Positions 53,607-62,656 of a DNA stretch of 64,000 nt are shown here, piece after piece. Numbering within the stretch: position 1 is the stretch's first letter; each line of letters starts with the position of its first letter. Origin of the DNA: RUG13409 sp045546135 (GTDB lineage: Bacteria > Bacillota > Clostridia > Peptostreptococcales > Anaerovoracaceae). Under the pieces are notes generated by a model, which saw only the letters and a list, made by a program, of their open reading frames with translations, was not told where the DNA came from and ran no database searches. The DNA lies in contig JAZQCD010000013.1 in NCBI GenBank assembly GCA_045546135.1, forward strand, positions 54,446-118,445, given 5' to 3'. Position numbers and translations under genes: made by a program.

Positions 53607-54825
53607 TATTTATGACCGAATCAAATGCATCCTTAAAATTAATTGTAAAAGCTTTCTTTCCGAAAAGCGAGATCACTTTCTCTCTAATATGCTCCTTATC
53701 AAATGACACTTCACCTTCAAGGAAACTCTTAAGGCCCTGTGCCATGCCTTCTACGTCACTTATGGCATATATGCGGCCTATGCTGTCATCTACATAGTCC
53801 TCTACTCCGCCGCAGGCTGTAGAAAAGATGGGAAGGCCGCAGCAGGCAGCTTCCATTGCAGACACCGGCTGGCCCTCCTGTATGGATGTCATTACAAAAG
53901 CATCCGCTTTAGCATATTCTTTCCAAAGGACGGAATGTTCAACTGCAGGAACGAGATCAGCAATACTGCTGAACTTTGAATTTGCTATCTTTTCTTCAAA
54001 CTCTTCTTTGTTCTTTGAATATCCCCTGTTTGAAGCATATCCAACTATCATTACTCTAAACGGAATATCGCATATTTCAGTAAGTCTGTTCATTACTGAA
54101 ATGAACATATCATAGTTCTTGTAGAATGAATTAGCTGCAACTATGATAAAAGTCTTTATATCATTGCTCTCCGTCTTGATCGGGAACATATCTTCATCGA
54201 TAAGGTTTCCTATATATACTGACTTTGGAAGCCTGATATTCTGAAGCATCAATTGCCTCATCTTGTCATAGCTTATGGCAAGGAAGAGATCTGCTTCTTC
54301 TATTGCTTCTTTATCTATATCTCTTAATACGATCCCCGGCCATGGCACAGGAGCATGTTCTCCTGCAACATATGGCTTTTTAAAGTATTCAGAAAGGTAT
54401 TGAAGATAATATGCATCCTTTTGAGCATCAATGCAGTAGAAAACATCAACATCGCCTACATGCTCTTCAAAGAGCTTGGTTATGGTCTTTCTTGTAAAGT
54501 TCTTTCTTGCTTCAGATACATATTTGCCGACGCCTTCTATGGTCTTCCCTGATCTTTTGACTTTGAAGTTATGTATAAGATCTGCAAGATAGATCCTTAA
54601 AGGGACATATACATCTATGTCGTATTCAATAGTGTTCCCTTCTTCATTGACAACAGATACAGAAGGCTTCTTCCAAGGCTTTTTCCTCATGTGCTCTTTG
54701 TATTTTACGACTTTAAAATCAAAAGCATCAGAAACAGCAAAAGCCTGTTCTTTAAAGAACAGACCTGCATAAGGATTTTCTTTTGTCGGATACCAATTGG
54801 TAAGAAGGCAAACAGTCTTTTTCAT
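53593..54825 (-). CDS. glycosyltransferase family 4
   Basis: 410 residues from ATG at 54825 (MKKTVCLLTNWYPT); an ATG 18 nt upstream would overlap the aminotransferase stop. GT-B fold, with the donor-binding motif FVMTSIQEGQPVSAMEAACCGLPIFSTACGGVEDYVDDSIGRI near the C-terminus (E-x7-E type). It adds a sugar in retaining fashion. The N-terminal acceptor domain is specific to this family member; donor unknown, but dTDP-rhamnose or an Fdt-type amino sugar are candidates. Confidence 0.9.
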   Translation of the reverse strand: MKKTVCLLTNWYPTKENPYAGLFFKEQAFAVSDAFDFKVVKYKEHMRKKPWKKPSVSVVNEEGNTIEYDIDVYVPLRIYLADLIHNFKVKRSGKTIEGVGKYVSEARKNFTRKTITKLFEEHVGDVDVFYCIDAQKDAYYLQYLSEYFKKPYVAGEHAPVPWPGIVLRDIDKEAIEEADLFLAISYDKMRQLMLQNIRLPKSVYIGNLIDEDMFPIKTESNDIKTFIIVAANSFYKNYDMFISVMNRLTEICDIPFRVMIVGYASNRGYSKNKEEFEEKIANSKFSSIADLVPAVEHSVLWKEYAKADAFVMTSIQEGQPVSAMEAACCGLPIFSTACGGVEDYVDDSIGRIYAISDVEGMAQGLKSFLEGEVSFDKEHIREKVISLFGKKAFTINFKDAFDSVINNDKG

Positions 54826-54829
54826 TTCT

Positions 54830-55927
54830 TTATTTGAATTCATTTATGGCATCTATGACATATGAAACTTCTTCATCTGTCATTCCGTAGTACATAGGAA
54901 TGCTGAGCTCTGTAGCGCTTATCTCTTCTGCTATAGGAAGTGCGCCCTTTTCTATACCTAGGTCTTCATAGCATTTCTGAAGATGCATAGGTATAGGATA
55001 ATGCTTATTGGTGCCTATACCTCTTTCGTTCAAGAACTTCTCAAGTTCATCTCTTCTTGAGCATCTGATACCGAATATGTGCCATACAGGGACCATGTCA
55101 TCCGGAATGTATGGAACAGTAACAAGTGGATTAGTTATTCCTTCGATATACTTTCTTGCAGTAGCTCTTCTGTTTTCGTTCATCCTGTCAAGATGAGGAA
55201 GCTTAGCTGAAAGGAATGCAGCCTGTAGTTCATCGAGCCTTGAGTTGTTTCCTTTGTAGATATGATGATATTTATAGTCAGAACCGTAATTACCAAGAGC
55301 TCTTACTTTGTCTGCAACTTCCTTATCTCCTGTGACCACTGCTCCTGCATCGCCTAAAGCTCCCAGGTTCTTTCCAGGATAGAAGCTGAATGCTGCAGCA
55401 TCTCCAAAGGAACCTATCTTTTGTCCTTTATACGTAGCGCCGTGAGCCTGTGCACAGTCTTCGACTACCTTAAGAGAATACTTCTTTGCGATCTCCATTA
55501 TTGGGTCCATATCGCATGCCTGTCCGTAAAGATGAACAGGGATTATAGCCTTTGTTTTAGATGTGATCTTCTCTTTTATCTTTGAAGGATCGATATTGAA
55601 GGTCTCGATATGAGGTTCTACAAATACAGGAGTTGCTCCTACATAAGTTGCTGCAAGGGCTGTTGCAATATATGTATTTGAAGGAACGATAACTTCGTCT
55701 CCTTCGCCTATTCCAAGGGCTTTAAGAGCAAGGACTATAGCTTCAAGACCGTTGCCTACGCCTACGCAATACTCTTTTCCTATATACTTTGCAAAAGCAT
55801 TTTCAAAAGCAGTGTCTTCTTCACCTTCAATGTACCAGGATCTTTCGTATACTCTTTCAAATGCTCCTCTTAATTCTTTATCAAGTTCTTTCTCCATAGG
55901 AAGAAAGCTTACAAATGGAACTTTCAT
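54830..55927 (-). CDS. fdtB: dTDP-3-amino-3,6-dideoxyhexose transaminase (DegT/DnrJ/EryC1 family)
   Basis: 365 residues. PLP enzyme with the lysine at 186 (SFYPGKNLGALGDAG) and motifs VGNGLEAIVLALKALGIGEGDEVIVPSNTYIAT and VEDCAQAHGA. The length and the N-terminal PFVSF closely fit FdtB/QdtB-type transaminases. These aminate the 3-keto sugar made by FdtA. The start overlaps the FdtA stop by 1 nt, so the pair is coupled and the pathway assignment is strong. Confidence 0.88.
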   Translation of the reverse strand: MKVPFVSFLPMEKELDKELRGAFERVYERSWYIEGEEDTAFENAFAKYIGKEYCVGVGNGLEAIVLALKALGIGEGDEVIVPSNTYIATALAATYVGATPVFVEPHIETFNIDPSKIKEKITSKTKAIIPVHLYGQACDMDPIMEIAKKYSLKVVEDCAQAHGATYKGQKIGSFGDAAAFSFYPGKNLGALGDAGAVVTGDKEVADKVRALGNYGSDYKYHHIYKGNNSRLDELQAAFLSAKLPHLDRMNENRRATARKYIEGITNPLVTVPYIPDDMVPVWHIFGIRCSRRDELEKFLNERGIGTNKHYPIPMHLQKCYEDLGIEKGALPIAEEISATELSIPMYYGMTDEEVSYVIDAINEFK

Positions 55928-56343
55928 TATTTCTTTCCTTCTTCTTTTTCTTTTATATATTTCAAAAACTCATCGTAGTTTCTGATGTAATCTGATTCAT
56001 CATAAAGTTTTGATGCAAGTACTACAAGTACTGCATCTTTTGAAAAGTCGAACATTTCTCTCCACATTGCATTGGAGACATAAAGTCCAACGTCAGGCCT
56101 GTCAAGAGTTACTATCTCTTCTTCATGACCGTCAAATAGCCTTATCTTGCAGCTTCCGTGCATGCAGATGAGCACCTGCTCTAGGCTCTTGTGAGCATGT
56201 TTACCTCTTACGACACCTTCTCCTGTGTCATACATGTAATATACTCTTTTGATATCAAAGGGGATGTTTTTGAACTCTTCAAGAGATATGAGCTGACCCC
56301 TCTCATCTCCGTGTATGTCGAATTTATATGTCGTTATTTCCAT
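55927..56343 (-). CDS. fdtA: dTDP-4-oxo-6-deoxyglucose 3,4-ketoisomerase (FdtA/QdtA)
   Basis: 138 residues, family length. Cupin-type fold: FDIHGDERGQLISLEE, RVYYMYDT..GVVRGKHAHKSLEQVLICMHG (catalytic His pair) and CKIRLFDG. It isomerises the 4-keto to the 3-keto sugar nucleotide, feeding FdtB to give dTDP-Fuc3N or, if QdtA-like, dTDP-Qui3N. The stereochemistry cannot be told from these motifs. Confidence 0.88.
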   Translation of the reverse strand: MEITTYKFDIHGDERGQLISLEEFKNIPFDIKRVYYMYDTGEGVVRGKHAHKSLEQVLICMHGSCKIRLFDGHEEEIVTLDRPDVGLYVSNAMWREMFDFSKDAVLVVLASKLYDESDYIRNYDEFLKYIKEKEEGKK

Positions 56344-56397
56344 ATCTTTTCCGATCTGTATTACTTACTTAATATCTGGTAGATCCATATTTGATAT

Positions 56398-57318
56398 TTA
56401 TATCGTATCCTTGATGCAGTCTATATATCTTTTAGCTGCATCCTTCCAATCAGGAAGAGGTGTAAATCCCATTTCTATAAGTTTTGCTTTGGAAAGCCTT
56501 GAATTCTCAGGTCTTGCTGCTTTGCTTAGACCGTACTCTTCAGTAGTTACTCTTACTACTTTAGTATCCATTCCGGCTATACGGTAGCTTTCTTCTGCAA
56601 GGTCAGCCCAGGATATATATCCCCCTTCGTTGGTAGCGTGATAGTAACCGTATTTATCTGATTCTATCATGTCTGCAAGTAGTCTCGAAAGGTCCAGAGT
56701 ATATGTAGGAGTTCCTATCTGATCGTCTACGACTCTGACTGTATCATGAGTCTTTCCCACCTTTAGCATAGTCTTTATAAAGTTGTTTCCGGAAAGTCCG
56801 AATACCCAAGCTATGCGAACTATGAAAAACTTATTTAAGTTAGCTGATACTGCAAGTTCTCCATCAAGTTTGGACCTGCCGTAAACATTGAGAGGTTCAA
56901 AGCATTTGTCATCAGGTTCCCAGGGTCTTTCGCCTTTGCCGTTGTATACATAATCAGTGCTTATGTACATCATAGCAGCATCTATACTTTTGCAGGCTTT
57001 AGCTATATGTTCAGTGCCAAAATGGTTTATGGCATCGACCTTAGCTTTGTTTTCTTCATCTTCTGCAGCATCTACTGCAGTCCATGCAGCGCAGTGTATC
57101 ACTGCATCGGGATGAATATCATTAAGTGTCTTTTGGACGGCTTCTTTATCAGTGATATCGAGCTTTACATAAGGAGCTATAGTGACAGGACTTCCGTCAT
57201 TTGTACCTGAGTATTTTTCATGTATGTCAGATCCTATTACTTCATGTCCTCTTCTTATGAGTTCGTTTACGCAGTCGTGTCCGAGCTGTCCGCATACACC
57301 GGTTACGAATATCTTCAT
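56398..57318 (-). CDS. rfbD: dTDP-4-dehydrorhamnose reductase
   Basis: 306 residues. The SDR Rossmann motif is VTGVCGQLGHDC. The catalytic Y-x3-K is in YGRSKLDGE, and the substrate loop is YISTDYVYNG. It performs the final step to dTDP-L-rhamnose after RfbC. Start overlaps the acyltransferase stop by 4 nt. Confidence 0.93.
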   Translation of the reverse strand: MKIFVTGVCGQLGHDCVNELIRRGHEVIGSDIHEKYSGTNDGSPVTIAPYVKLDITDKEAVQKTLNDIHPDAVIHCAAWTAVDAAEDEENKAKVDAINHFGTEHIAKACKSIDAAMMYISTDYVYNGKGERPWEPDDKCFEPLNVYGRSKLDGELAVSANLNKFFIVRIAWVFGLSGNNFIKTMLKVGKTHDTVRVVDDQIGTPTYTLDLSRLLADMIESDKYGYYHATNEGGYISWADLAEESYRIAGMDTKVVRVTTEEYGLSKAARPENSRLSKAKLIEMGFTPLPDWKDAAKRYIDCIKDTI

Positions 57319-58337
57319 TTGCTTTTAAATATCCTTCCTGTAAGGTATTTATATATCCATATGGCTATAGCAAGGATCGCAACAACTAAGGACCATATAA
57401 CTATGAGTCCCAGAGGTCCCTTTCCTGCAATATATATGAGTTTTAATCTCTCTAAAACTCTGAAACAGACCATATGAGCAAGGTATATCTCAAGGCTTAT
57501 AGAACTAAAGAAAGATGCTGCTTTGTTGCTTAAAATGGACGATTTTACGCTCACAGCATACATGAGCCATGGCATGAACACAAATAGGTTCTTGAGCATA
57601 TATATGTCTGCATCTCCAATGTGTGAAGGAGTAAAATACCAGCCTACGGATAAGCTTATGCAAAGCAAAAGCCATATCCATCTTATCTTTGAAATGAAAG
57701 CTTTGATATTGTCTATATACAGATACACCAGTCCTCCTGCAAGGAACCATGGCAGGCAGTAAAGGAAGTTATGCCTTGGTGAAAATCCTGCTATAACAAA
57801 CTTATCAGTAAAGAAATAGAATGAGCAAAATAGAGACAATGCTATGCTTATCCCAAAAGAGATCCATGCCCTTCTCTTTGTGTAGCAAAGGAATACCATA
57901 AAAGGAAAGAGCATATAGAAAAGGAATATGACGCCTAAAGTCCAGCTTACTCCTATGACTTCCGGTTCATTGTTTGGAAGGAGTCCGAATATGAGAGTAA
58001 GTTCCGTAAGTCCTTCTATGAGATGCTTTATGCTGAAATCGATGACGAGGTCTAAAACAATGAGAATAGCAAAGAAAGGAAGTATCTTTTTGTATCTCTT
58101 CGTATAGAAAGAATTAAGATCCATCTTTCCGTCTTTGAATCTGTCATAATATCCGCAGAACATTCCAAATCCGCTTATCATGAGGAAAAGCGCAACGAAG
58201 TGCGTTAAGGACATTACAAAAGTATCCATAGCAGCAGGCAATACGAATGCAGTATTTGCTCTTATATGCATCAGTATTATGCCAAAGCATGCTATGGTCC
58301 TTAGACCGTCTAAATTGTCGAATCTCTTTTCAGACAT
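57315..58337 (-). CDS. acyltransferase 3 family membrane protein
   Basis: 340 residues and about ten hydrophobic segments. The start NLDGLRTIACFGIILMHIRAN is the acyltransferase-3 signature with its conserved histidine. The FSPRHNFLYCLPWFLAGG region further along also fits. These enzymes O-acylate surface sugars from an acyl donor across the membrane. It probably modifies the glycan made here. Lies 23 nt after the phosphonopyruvate decarboxylase gene. Confidence 0.9.
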   Translation of the reverse strand: MSEKRFDNLDGLRTIACFGIILMHIRANTAFVLPAAMDTFVMSLTHFVALFLMISGFGMFCGYYDRFKDGKMDLNSFYTKRYKKILPFFAILIVLDLVIDFSIKHLIEGLTELTLIFGLLPNNEPEVIGVSWTLGVIFLFYMLFPFMVFLCYTKRRAWISFGISIALSLFCSFYFFTDKFVIAGFSPRHNFLYCLPWFLAGGLVYLYIDNIKAFISKIRWIWLLLCISLSVGWYFTPSHIGDADIYMLKNLFVFMPWLMYAVSVKSSILSNKAASFFSSISLEIYLAHMVCFRVLERLKLIYIAGKGPLGLIVIWSLVVAILAIAIWIYKYLTGRIFKSK

Positions 58338-58360
58338 TATCTTTTAAATATACTTGTCCT

Positions 58361-59482
58361 TTATTCTTCCTTAAGATATGCCATAAAGGCTTCTTTGTTT
58401 TCTACTGCAGTGGTCGTTGGCCTACCAAGATCTGCTCTTGCTCCTATAGCGCATCTTGCTTCTATGAATGTAAGGCAGTCAGAATCCTTTGCTTTGGCAA
58501 GCACTTTATCAAGCTCATCATAGCTTTCAGTTCTGAAAATTTTTTGATATCCGCAAGCCTTTGCTATTTCTACAAGATCGGCACTTCCTGAAACTGTAGG
58601 CATGCCGCCAACTGATTCATGAGCTTCGTTATTGATAACTACATGAACAAGGTTCTTTGGCTTGATGCTTCCGATTATAGCGGCAGCGCCCATGTGCATT
58701 AGAAGCGCTCCGTCTCCGTCAATGCACCATACCTTTTTGTCTTCTTTTTGGAGCGCTACTCCAAGAGCTATCGAAGAGCTGTGTCCCATAGAACCGACAG
58801 TCAGGAAATCATATTTATGACCCTGCCCTTTTGCTTCTCTTATTTCAAAAAGTTCTCTGCTGGCTTTTCCTGTAGTTGAGACTATAGGATCATTTCCGGA
58901 TACTTCAGTTATATGCCTTATGACTTCTTCTCTCGTCATGGAATAACTGTTTTTGTAGCTGTAAGACGGCGCGCCTGACAGAGCTCCCTTCTTAACTACG
59001 AAAGCTATGTCTTTTCCTTCTTCAAGGTCGGTTTTCAGATCTTCAAATGCTTTTTCCAGGGTCTCATCTGATGTTTCTTTGTCTATGACGAAATGCCTGA
59101 TGCCCATGACATCAAGAAGCTTTAATGTTATTTCTCCCTGATAAATGTGCTGAGGTTCATCATGGATCCCCGGTTCTCCTCTCCATCCTATGATGAAGAT
59201 GACAGGGATGCCGTAGACCTTCTTGTTAAGAAGGCTTGCAGCAGGATTGATTATATTTCCTTCACCTGAATTCTGCATATATACGACAGGATATTTTCCT
59301 GTTGCAAGGTGATAACCTGCAGCTATGGCAGCGCAGTTCCCTTCATTTGCAGCGATGATATGATGCTTTGGATCTGTGCCGTAAGTTGCAAGAAGATAGC
59401 TGCAAAGATCCTTAAGCTGAGAATCCGGAACTCCTACGAAAAAGTCAGAGCCAAGGATATTTATCATTTTGCTGATATCCAT
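58361..59482 (-). CDS. aepY: phosphonopyruvate decarboxylase
   Basis: 373 residues. ThDP enzyme that turns 3-phosphonopyruvate into phosphonoacetaldehyde, pulling the unfavourable PEP mutase reaction forward. The start FFVGVPDSQLKDLCSYL and AANEGNCAAIAAGYHL (catalytic Glu) are diagnostic for Ppd. The other conserved segments are YMQNSGEGNIINPAASL and the ThDP motif CIDGDGALLMHMGA...NNEAHESVGG. Normal family length (~375-400). The start overlaps the cytidylyltransferase stop by 1 nt. Confidence 0.96.
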   Translation of the reverse strand: MDISKMINILGSDFFVGVPDSQLKDLCSYLLATYGTDPKHHIIAANEGNCAAIAAGYHLATGKYPVVYMQNSGEGNIINPAASLLNKKVYGIPVIFIIGWRGEPGIHDEPQHIYQGEITLKLLDVMGIRHFVIDKETSDETLEKAFEDLKTDLEEGKDIAFVVKKGALSGAPSYSYKNSYSMTREEVIRHITEVSGNDPIVSTTGKASRELFEIREAKGQGHKYDFLTVGSMGHSSSIALGVALQKEDKKVWCIDGDGALLMHMGAAAIIGSIKPKNLVHVVINNEAHESVGGMPTVSGSADLVEIAKACGYQKIFRTESYDELDKVLAKAKDSDCLTFIEARCAIGARADLGRPTTTAVENKEAFMAYLKEE

Positions 59483-59943
59483 TACTTTGCCTCTTTTTTG
59501 ACCATTTTCTTGAGTTTAGATGAAGAGATACCTTGTGTATATTCGATCTCTACAACTTCTCCTCCCCATTCGCCGATGAGGTCGATAGCTTCCTGTCTTA
59601 CTTGAGCAAGAGGTCCTTCTCTCCAGTCGGTTCCGTGTACCATGTAGTCAGGTTTGAATTTGCGAAGGTTTGGCTTATAGTCCTTAGAGACCTGAGGTAC
59701 TACGAATCTGACTCCTTTGATCTCATTTATGACTATCTCTCTTTGTTCAAAATTCATATATGGAGCAGGCTTGTAACTGATAATTGCTTCATCTGTAAAG
59801 AGTCCTACCATTACTGCGCCGAGCTTTGCTGCATTCTTGAGTATATTGATATGACCGGGGTGAACAATGTCAGCTGCCATTGGTACATATACGAGCTTTT
59901 CGCCTTCTTTAAGTCCTAAACTTTCTCTGTTTTCGTATTCCAT
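59482..59943 (-). CDS. CTP:phosphonate (or phosphoalcohol) cytidylyltransferase
   Basis: 153 residues. Nucleotidyltransferase fold of the TagD/GCT group: HPGHINILKNAAKLG (the HxGH motif as HPGH), GTDWREGPLAQ and ISSSKLKKM (ISS.R/K.). In fosfomycin biosynthesis an equivalent domain cytidylates 2-hydroxyethylphosphonate. Given the adjacent phosphonoacetaldehyde reductase, CMP-2-hydroxyethylphosphonate is the most likely product. It is separate from PEP mutase here, not fused as in many PEP mutases. Confidence 0.85.
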   Translation of the reverse strand: MEYENRESLGLKEGEKLVYVPMAADIVHPGHINILKNAAKLGAVMVGLFTDEAIISYKPAPYMNFEQREIVINEIKGVRFVVPQVSKDYKPNLRKFKPDYMVHGTDWREGPLAQVRQEAIDLIGEWGGEVVEIEYTQGISSSKLKKMVKKEAK

Positions 59944-59966
59944 TTCTTTATCTCCATCAATATTTT

Positions 59967-61064
59967 CTATACAAGTTTCATAAGCTTGCAGGGATATGCA
60001 TCAAGCTTTTCCTTTGTGAGTACATAAGGATAACTCTTTAATTTATGCGTATCGCTTAGCATCTTGCTTGAAATATCTTCCCAAAGAGTCTTTGGTATCT
60101 CAAGCGGTCCTGTGACTTTTAGGATATATTCTTCAAAACTGTCCATCGATTCAAATCCTATGTACTCAAGAAGTTTTGAAACAGCGCCCTGATCGTCGTA
60201 CTGCCTCATAAAGCCCGGGATGAACATTAAAACTGCAAGTCCGTGAGGGATATTAAGTTCATGAGGCACTCTGTTTGCAAGTCCGTGAGGGATCGTAGTC
60301 GTGTTTACAGTGATCGCATATCCTCCCATAAGAGCTGCTCCCATCATCTTCTCAAAGTCTGTATCCTTTGTCATTGCATATGCATCCTTAGATACCAGGC
60401 AATCCTTTATATCTCTGAAAAGATGAAGACCCTTAACAGAATTGAGTCTGTTGAATGTATTTGCGTTTGCTGACAAATAGCTTTCTATATTGTGCGCCAT
60501 AGCGTCAAAGCAAGTAGATACGCATTCTTTGTATGGCATAGTCTTTAGATATTTATAGTCTGCAAATGCAAGGCATGCAAAAAGCTGAGTGAATATGGTC
60601 CTCTTCATGCCCACCCTTTCGTCTGTGATGACAGAAAAAGGAGTTACTTCAGATCCTGAACCGCAAGTCGTAGGAATAGCTACTATGGGAAGATGGGCAG
60701 CATTCCTGTCAGCATAAAAGAGTTTTTCTATATCAGCGTCCTTATCATTTGCAAGGAGCACTGCTACTGCCTTTGCAGCGTCTATGGATGAGCCTCCGCC
60801 AAGGCCGATTACGCAGTCTATGTCTTTGTCTCTAAATCTGTCTGCAGCATCGCAAACAAATGAAAGCGTAGGATTTGCTCCGACTTCATCAAGAACAAAG
60901 AGTTCTCTGCCAGAAAGAACGCTTTTAAGTTCATCAAGTGAACCGTTCGCTTTTGAAGAATGTCTTCCGGTCAGGATAAGTATCCTTTCTCCCGGTATCT
61001 CGTTCCCGTATTTTGAAAGGCAATCTTTTTCAAAGTAGACCTTTACAGGATCATAAATTCTCAT
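59967..61064 (-). CDS. iron-containing alcohol dehydrogenase, likely phosphonoacetaldehyde reductase
   Basis: 365 residues. Class III alcohol dehydrogenase: GGGSSIDAAKA (NAD-binding), PTTCGSGSEVTPF, and metal ligands in FDAMAHNIESYLS, TIPHGLAN and LNIPHGLAV. Members next to aepX/aepY reduce phosphonoacetaldehyde to 2-hydroxyethylphosphonate. No 2-aminoethylphosphonate transaminase gene is present in the visible operon, which supports this assignment. Confidence 0.88.
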   Translation of the reverse strand: MRIYDPVKVYFEKDCLSKYGNEIPGERILILTGRHSSKANGSLDELKSVLSGRELFVLDEVGANPTLSFVCDAADRFRDKDIDCVIGLGGGSSIDAAKAVAVLLANDKDADIEKLFYADRNAAHLPIVAIPTTCGSGSEVTPFSVITDERVGMKRTIFTQLFACLAFADYKYLKTMPYKECVSTCFDAMAHNIESYLSANANTFNRLNSVKGLHLFRDIKDCLVSKDAYAMTKDTDFEKMMGAALMGGYAITVNTTTIPHGLANRVPHELNIPHGLAVLMFIPGFMRQYDDQGAVSKLLEYIGFESMDSFEEYILKVTGPLEIPKTLWEDISSKMLSDTHKLKSYPYVLTKEKLDAYPCKLMKLV

Positions 61065-61066
61065 AA

Positions 61067-62656
61067 TTATTCCTCTATATTGTCAGGTACCATTATCTCT
61101 ATGAGATTAGGGACCTTAAAATCTATATCAAGTCCTTCGATCTGAGAAACTTCAGTTACTTTCGTATACTTAAGATCAAAGGCTTTAGCTATGCCTTCCT
61201 GATCTGCCGCAAGATAACCTGTATCCTCAGTAGTTCCGAAATAATTCTTGTCAAAGACAGTCTTTTGGAACTCCATTACTTCGCCAAGGCAGTGGTTATT
61301 AAATACGACAATAGTCACAGGAAGATGCTCTCTTTTGATCATCTGAAGTTCTTGCATGTTCATAAGGAAACCGCCGTCTCCGTCTATTGAGACAGACGGC
61401 CTTCCGTCAGCAAGCACTGCTCCTATAGCTGCAGGAAGAGCATATCCCATAGATGCAAGGCCTGCAGACTGAAATACTTTCCAGCCCTTCTTTATATCCC
61501 TTGCTGCAAGGAACCACCTTCTGTGACTTCCTATGCCAAGGCAAATATTAAGGTCTTCAGGAAGCTTCTTGCAAAGAGCGCTTGCCATCTCTACAGAAAA
61601 CTCGTTTCCGCCTGCGACAGCTTTAAATTCAGGTCTTGATGCCCAAAGTTCTTTAGGACTTATTTCTGATATCCTGTCTTTGAGCTTTGGAACAAGGACC
61701 GTAAGATCAGCATTTATGCTCTCTTCTTTTCCGACTCTATAGCTGAGTTCTCCTGCGTCAACATCGACTCTTATGATCTTAGCATTAGGAGCAAAGTTTT
61801 CTCTCTTCTTTCCAAGCTGCTTTATATTTAGCCTTGCGCCTAAAGTTATTAAGAGGTCGCATTCTTTAACAGCATTGTTTGCAGACTTGTCTCCGTCAAC
61901 TCCTATGAAACCAAAATAATTTTGATGATCAAAGAACTCATCAAAGGCTACGACGGTTGTAACTACAGGGATATTGAGTTTCTCTGATATGTACTTTATA
62001 TCCTCAGAAAGTCCTGCCTGCTTTATACCGCCGCCTGCAAGTATGAGAGGTTTCTTTGAAGCATTAAGAGCATCGATGATCAAAGCAGGATCTGACTCTA
62101 GTTTTTCACCCGGGACGAATCCTCCTTTGGTCTCATCAAAGTCCATCCTAAGGAAAGTGCTTGAAATATCAAGAAGCACAGGACCGGGCCTGCCGTTCTT
62201 TGCTTCGTAGATGCATCTTTCCAAAGAATATCTTACTTCATCTATGGACTTTACCTGGCAACACCACTTTGTAATGGGCCTTGCAACATCGACGATATCT
62301 ATCTCCTGAGAAGCCATCTGCCTTATGGGAAGATCGCCCTTAAGAGTATCCATATCCTTGTTTCCGACAATAAATAAAACAGGTATAGAGTCTACATAGG
62401 CATTTGCTATACCTGTGATGAGATTTGTAGCGCCGGGACCTGCAGTAACATATGCAGCACCCATATTCTTTGTACTTTGGGCATAGGAGCATGCCATGAA
62501 TGAAGCACCCTGTTCATGATAAACGATGTGATTCTTTATATTGCTCTTCTTTAAAGAATCTACAAGGTGCCCGCATCCGACTCCGGGGATACCGAATATA
62601 TGGTCTATGCCCTCTTTTTCAAGTACTTTTACTATATAGTCAGAAACTTTGATCAT
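61067..62656 (-). CDS. acetolactate synthase-like ThDP enzyme in phosphonate operon
   Basis: 529 residues. Three-domain ThDP fold: catalytic Glu in VYHEQGASFMACSYA, AAYVTAGPGATNLITG, a central cofactor-type domain, and the ThDP/Mg motif SIDGDGGFLMNMQEL...VFNNHCLG. It is shorter than catabolic acetolactate synthases and unlike Ppd. Related enzymes make acyloins or branched-chain sugars from pyruvate. The adjacent aldolase overlaps by 4 nt, so they probably catalyse successive steps; the product cannot be predicted. Confidence 0.85.
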   Translation of the reverse strand: MIKVSDYIVKVLEKEGIDHIFGIPGVGCGHLVDSLKKSNIKNHIVYHEQGASFMACSYAQSTKNMGAAYVTAGPGATNLITGIANAYVDSIPVLFIVGNKDMDTLKGDLPIRQMASQEIDIVDVARPITKWCCQVKSIDEVRYSLERCIYEAKNGRPGPVLLDISSTFLRMDFDETKGGFVPGEKLESDPALIIDALNASKKPLILAGGGIKQAGLSEDIKYISEKLNIPVVTTVVAFDEFFDHQNYFGFIGVDGDKSANNAVKECDLLITLGARLNIKQLGKKRENFAPNAKIIRVDVDAGELSYRVGKEESINADLTVLVPKLKDRISEISPKELWASRPEFKAVAGGNEFSVEMASALCKKLPEDLNICLGIGSHRRWFLAARDIKKGWKVFQSAGLASMGYALPAAIGAVLADGRPSVSIDGDGGFLMNMQELQMIKREHLPVTIVVFNNHCLGEVMEFQKTVFDKNYFGTTEDTGYLAADQEGIAKAFDLKYTKVTEVSQIEGLDIDFKVPNLIEIMVPDNIEE

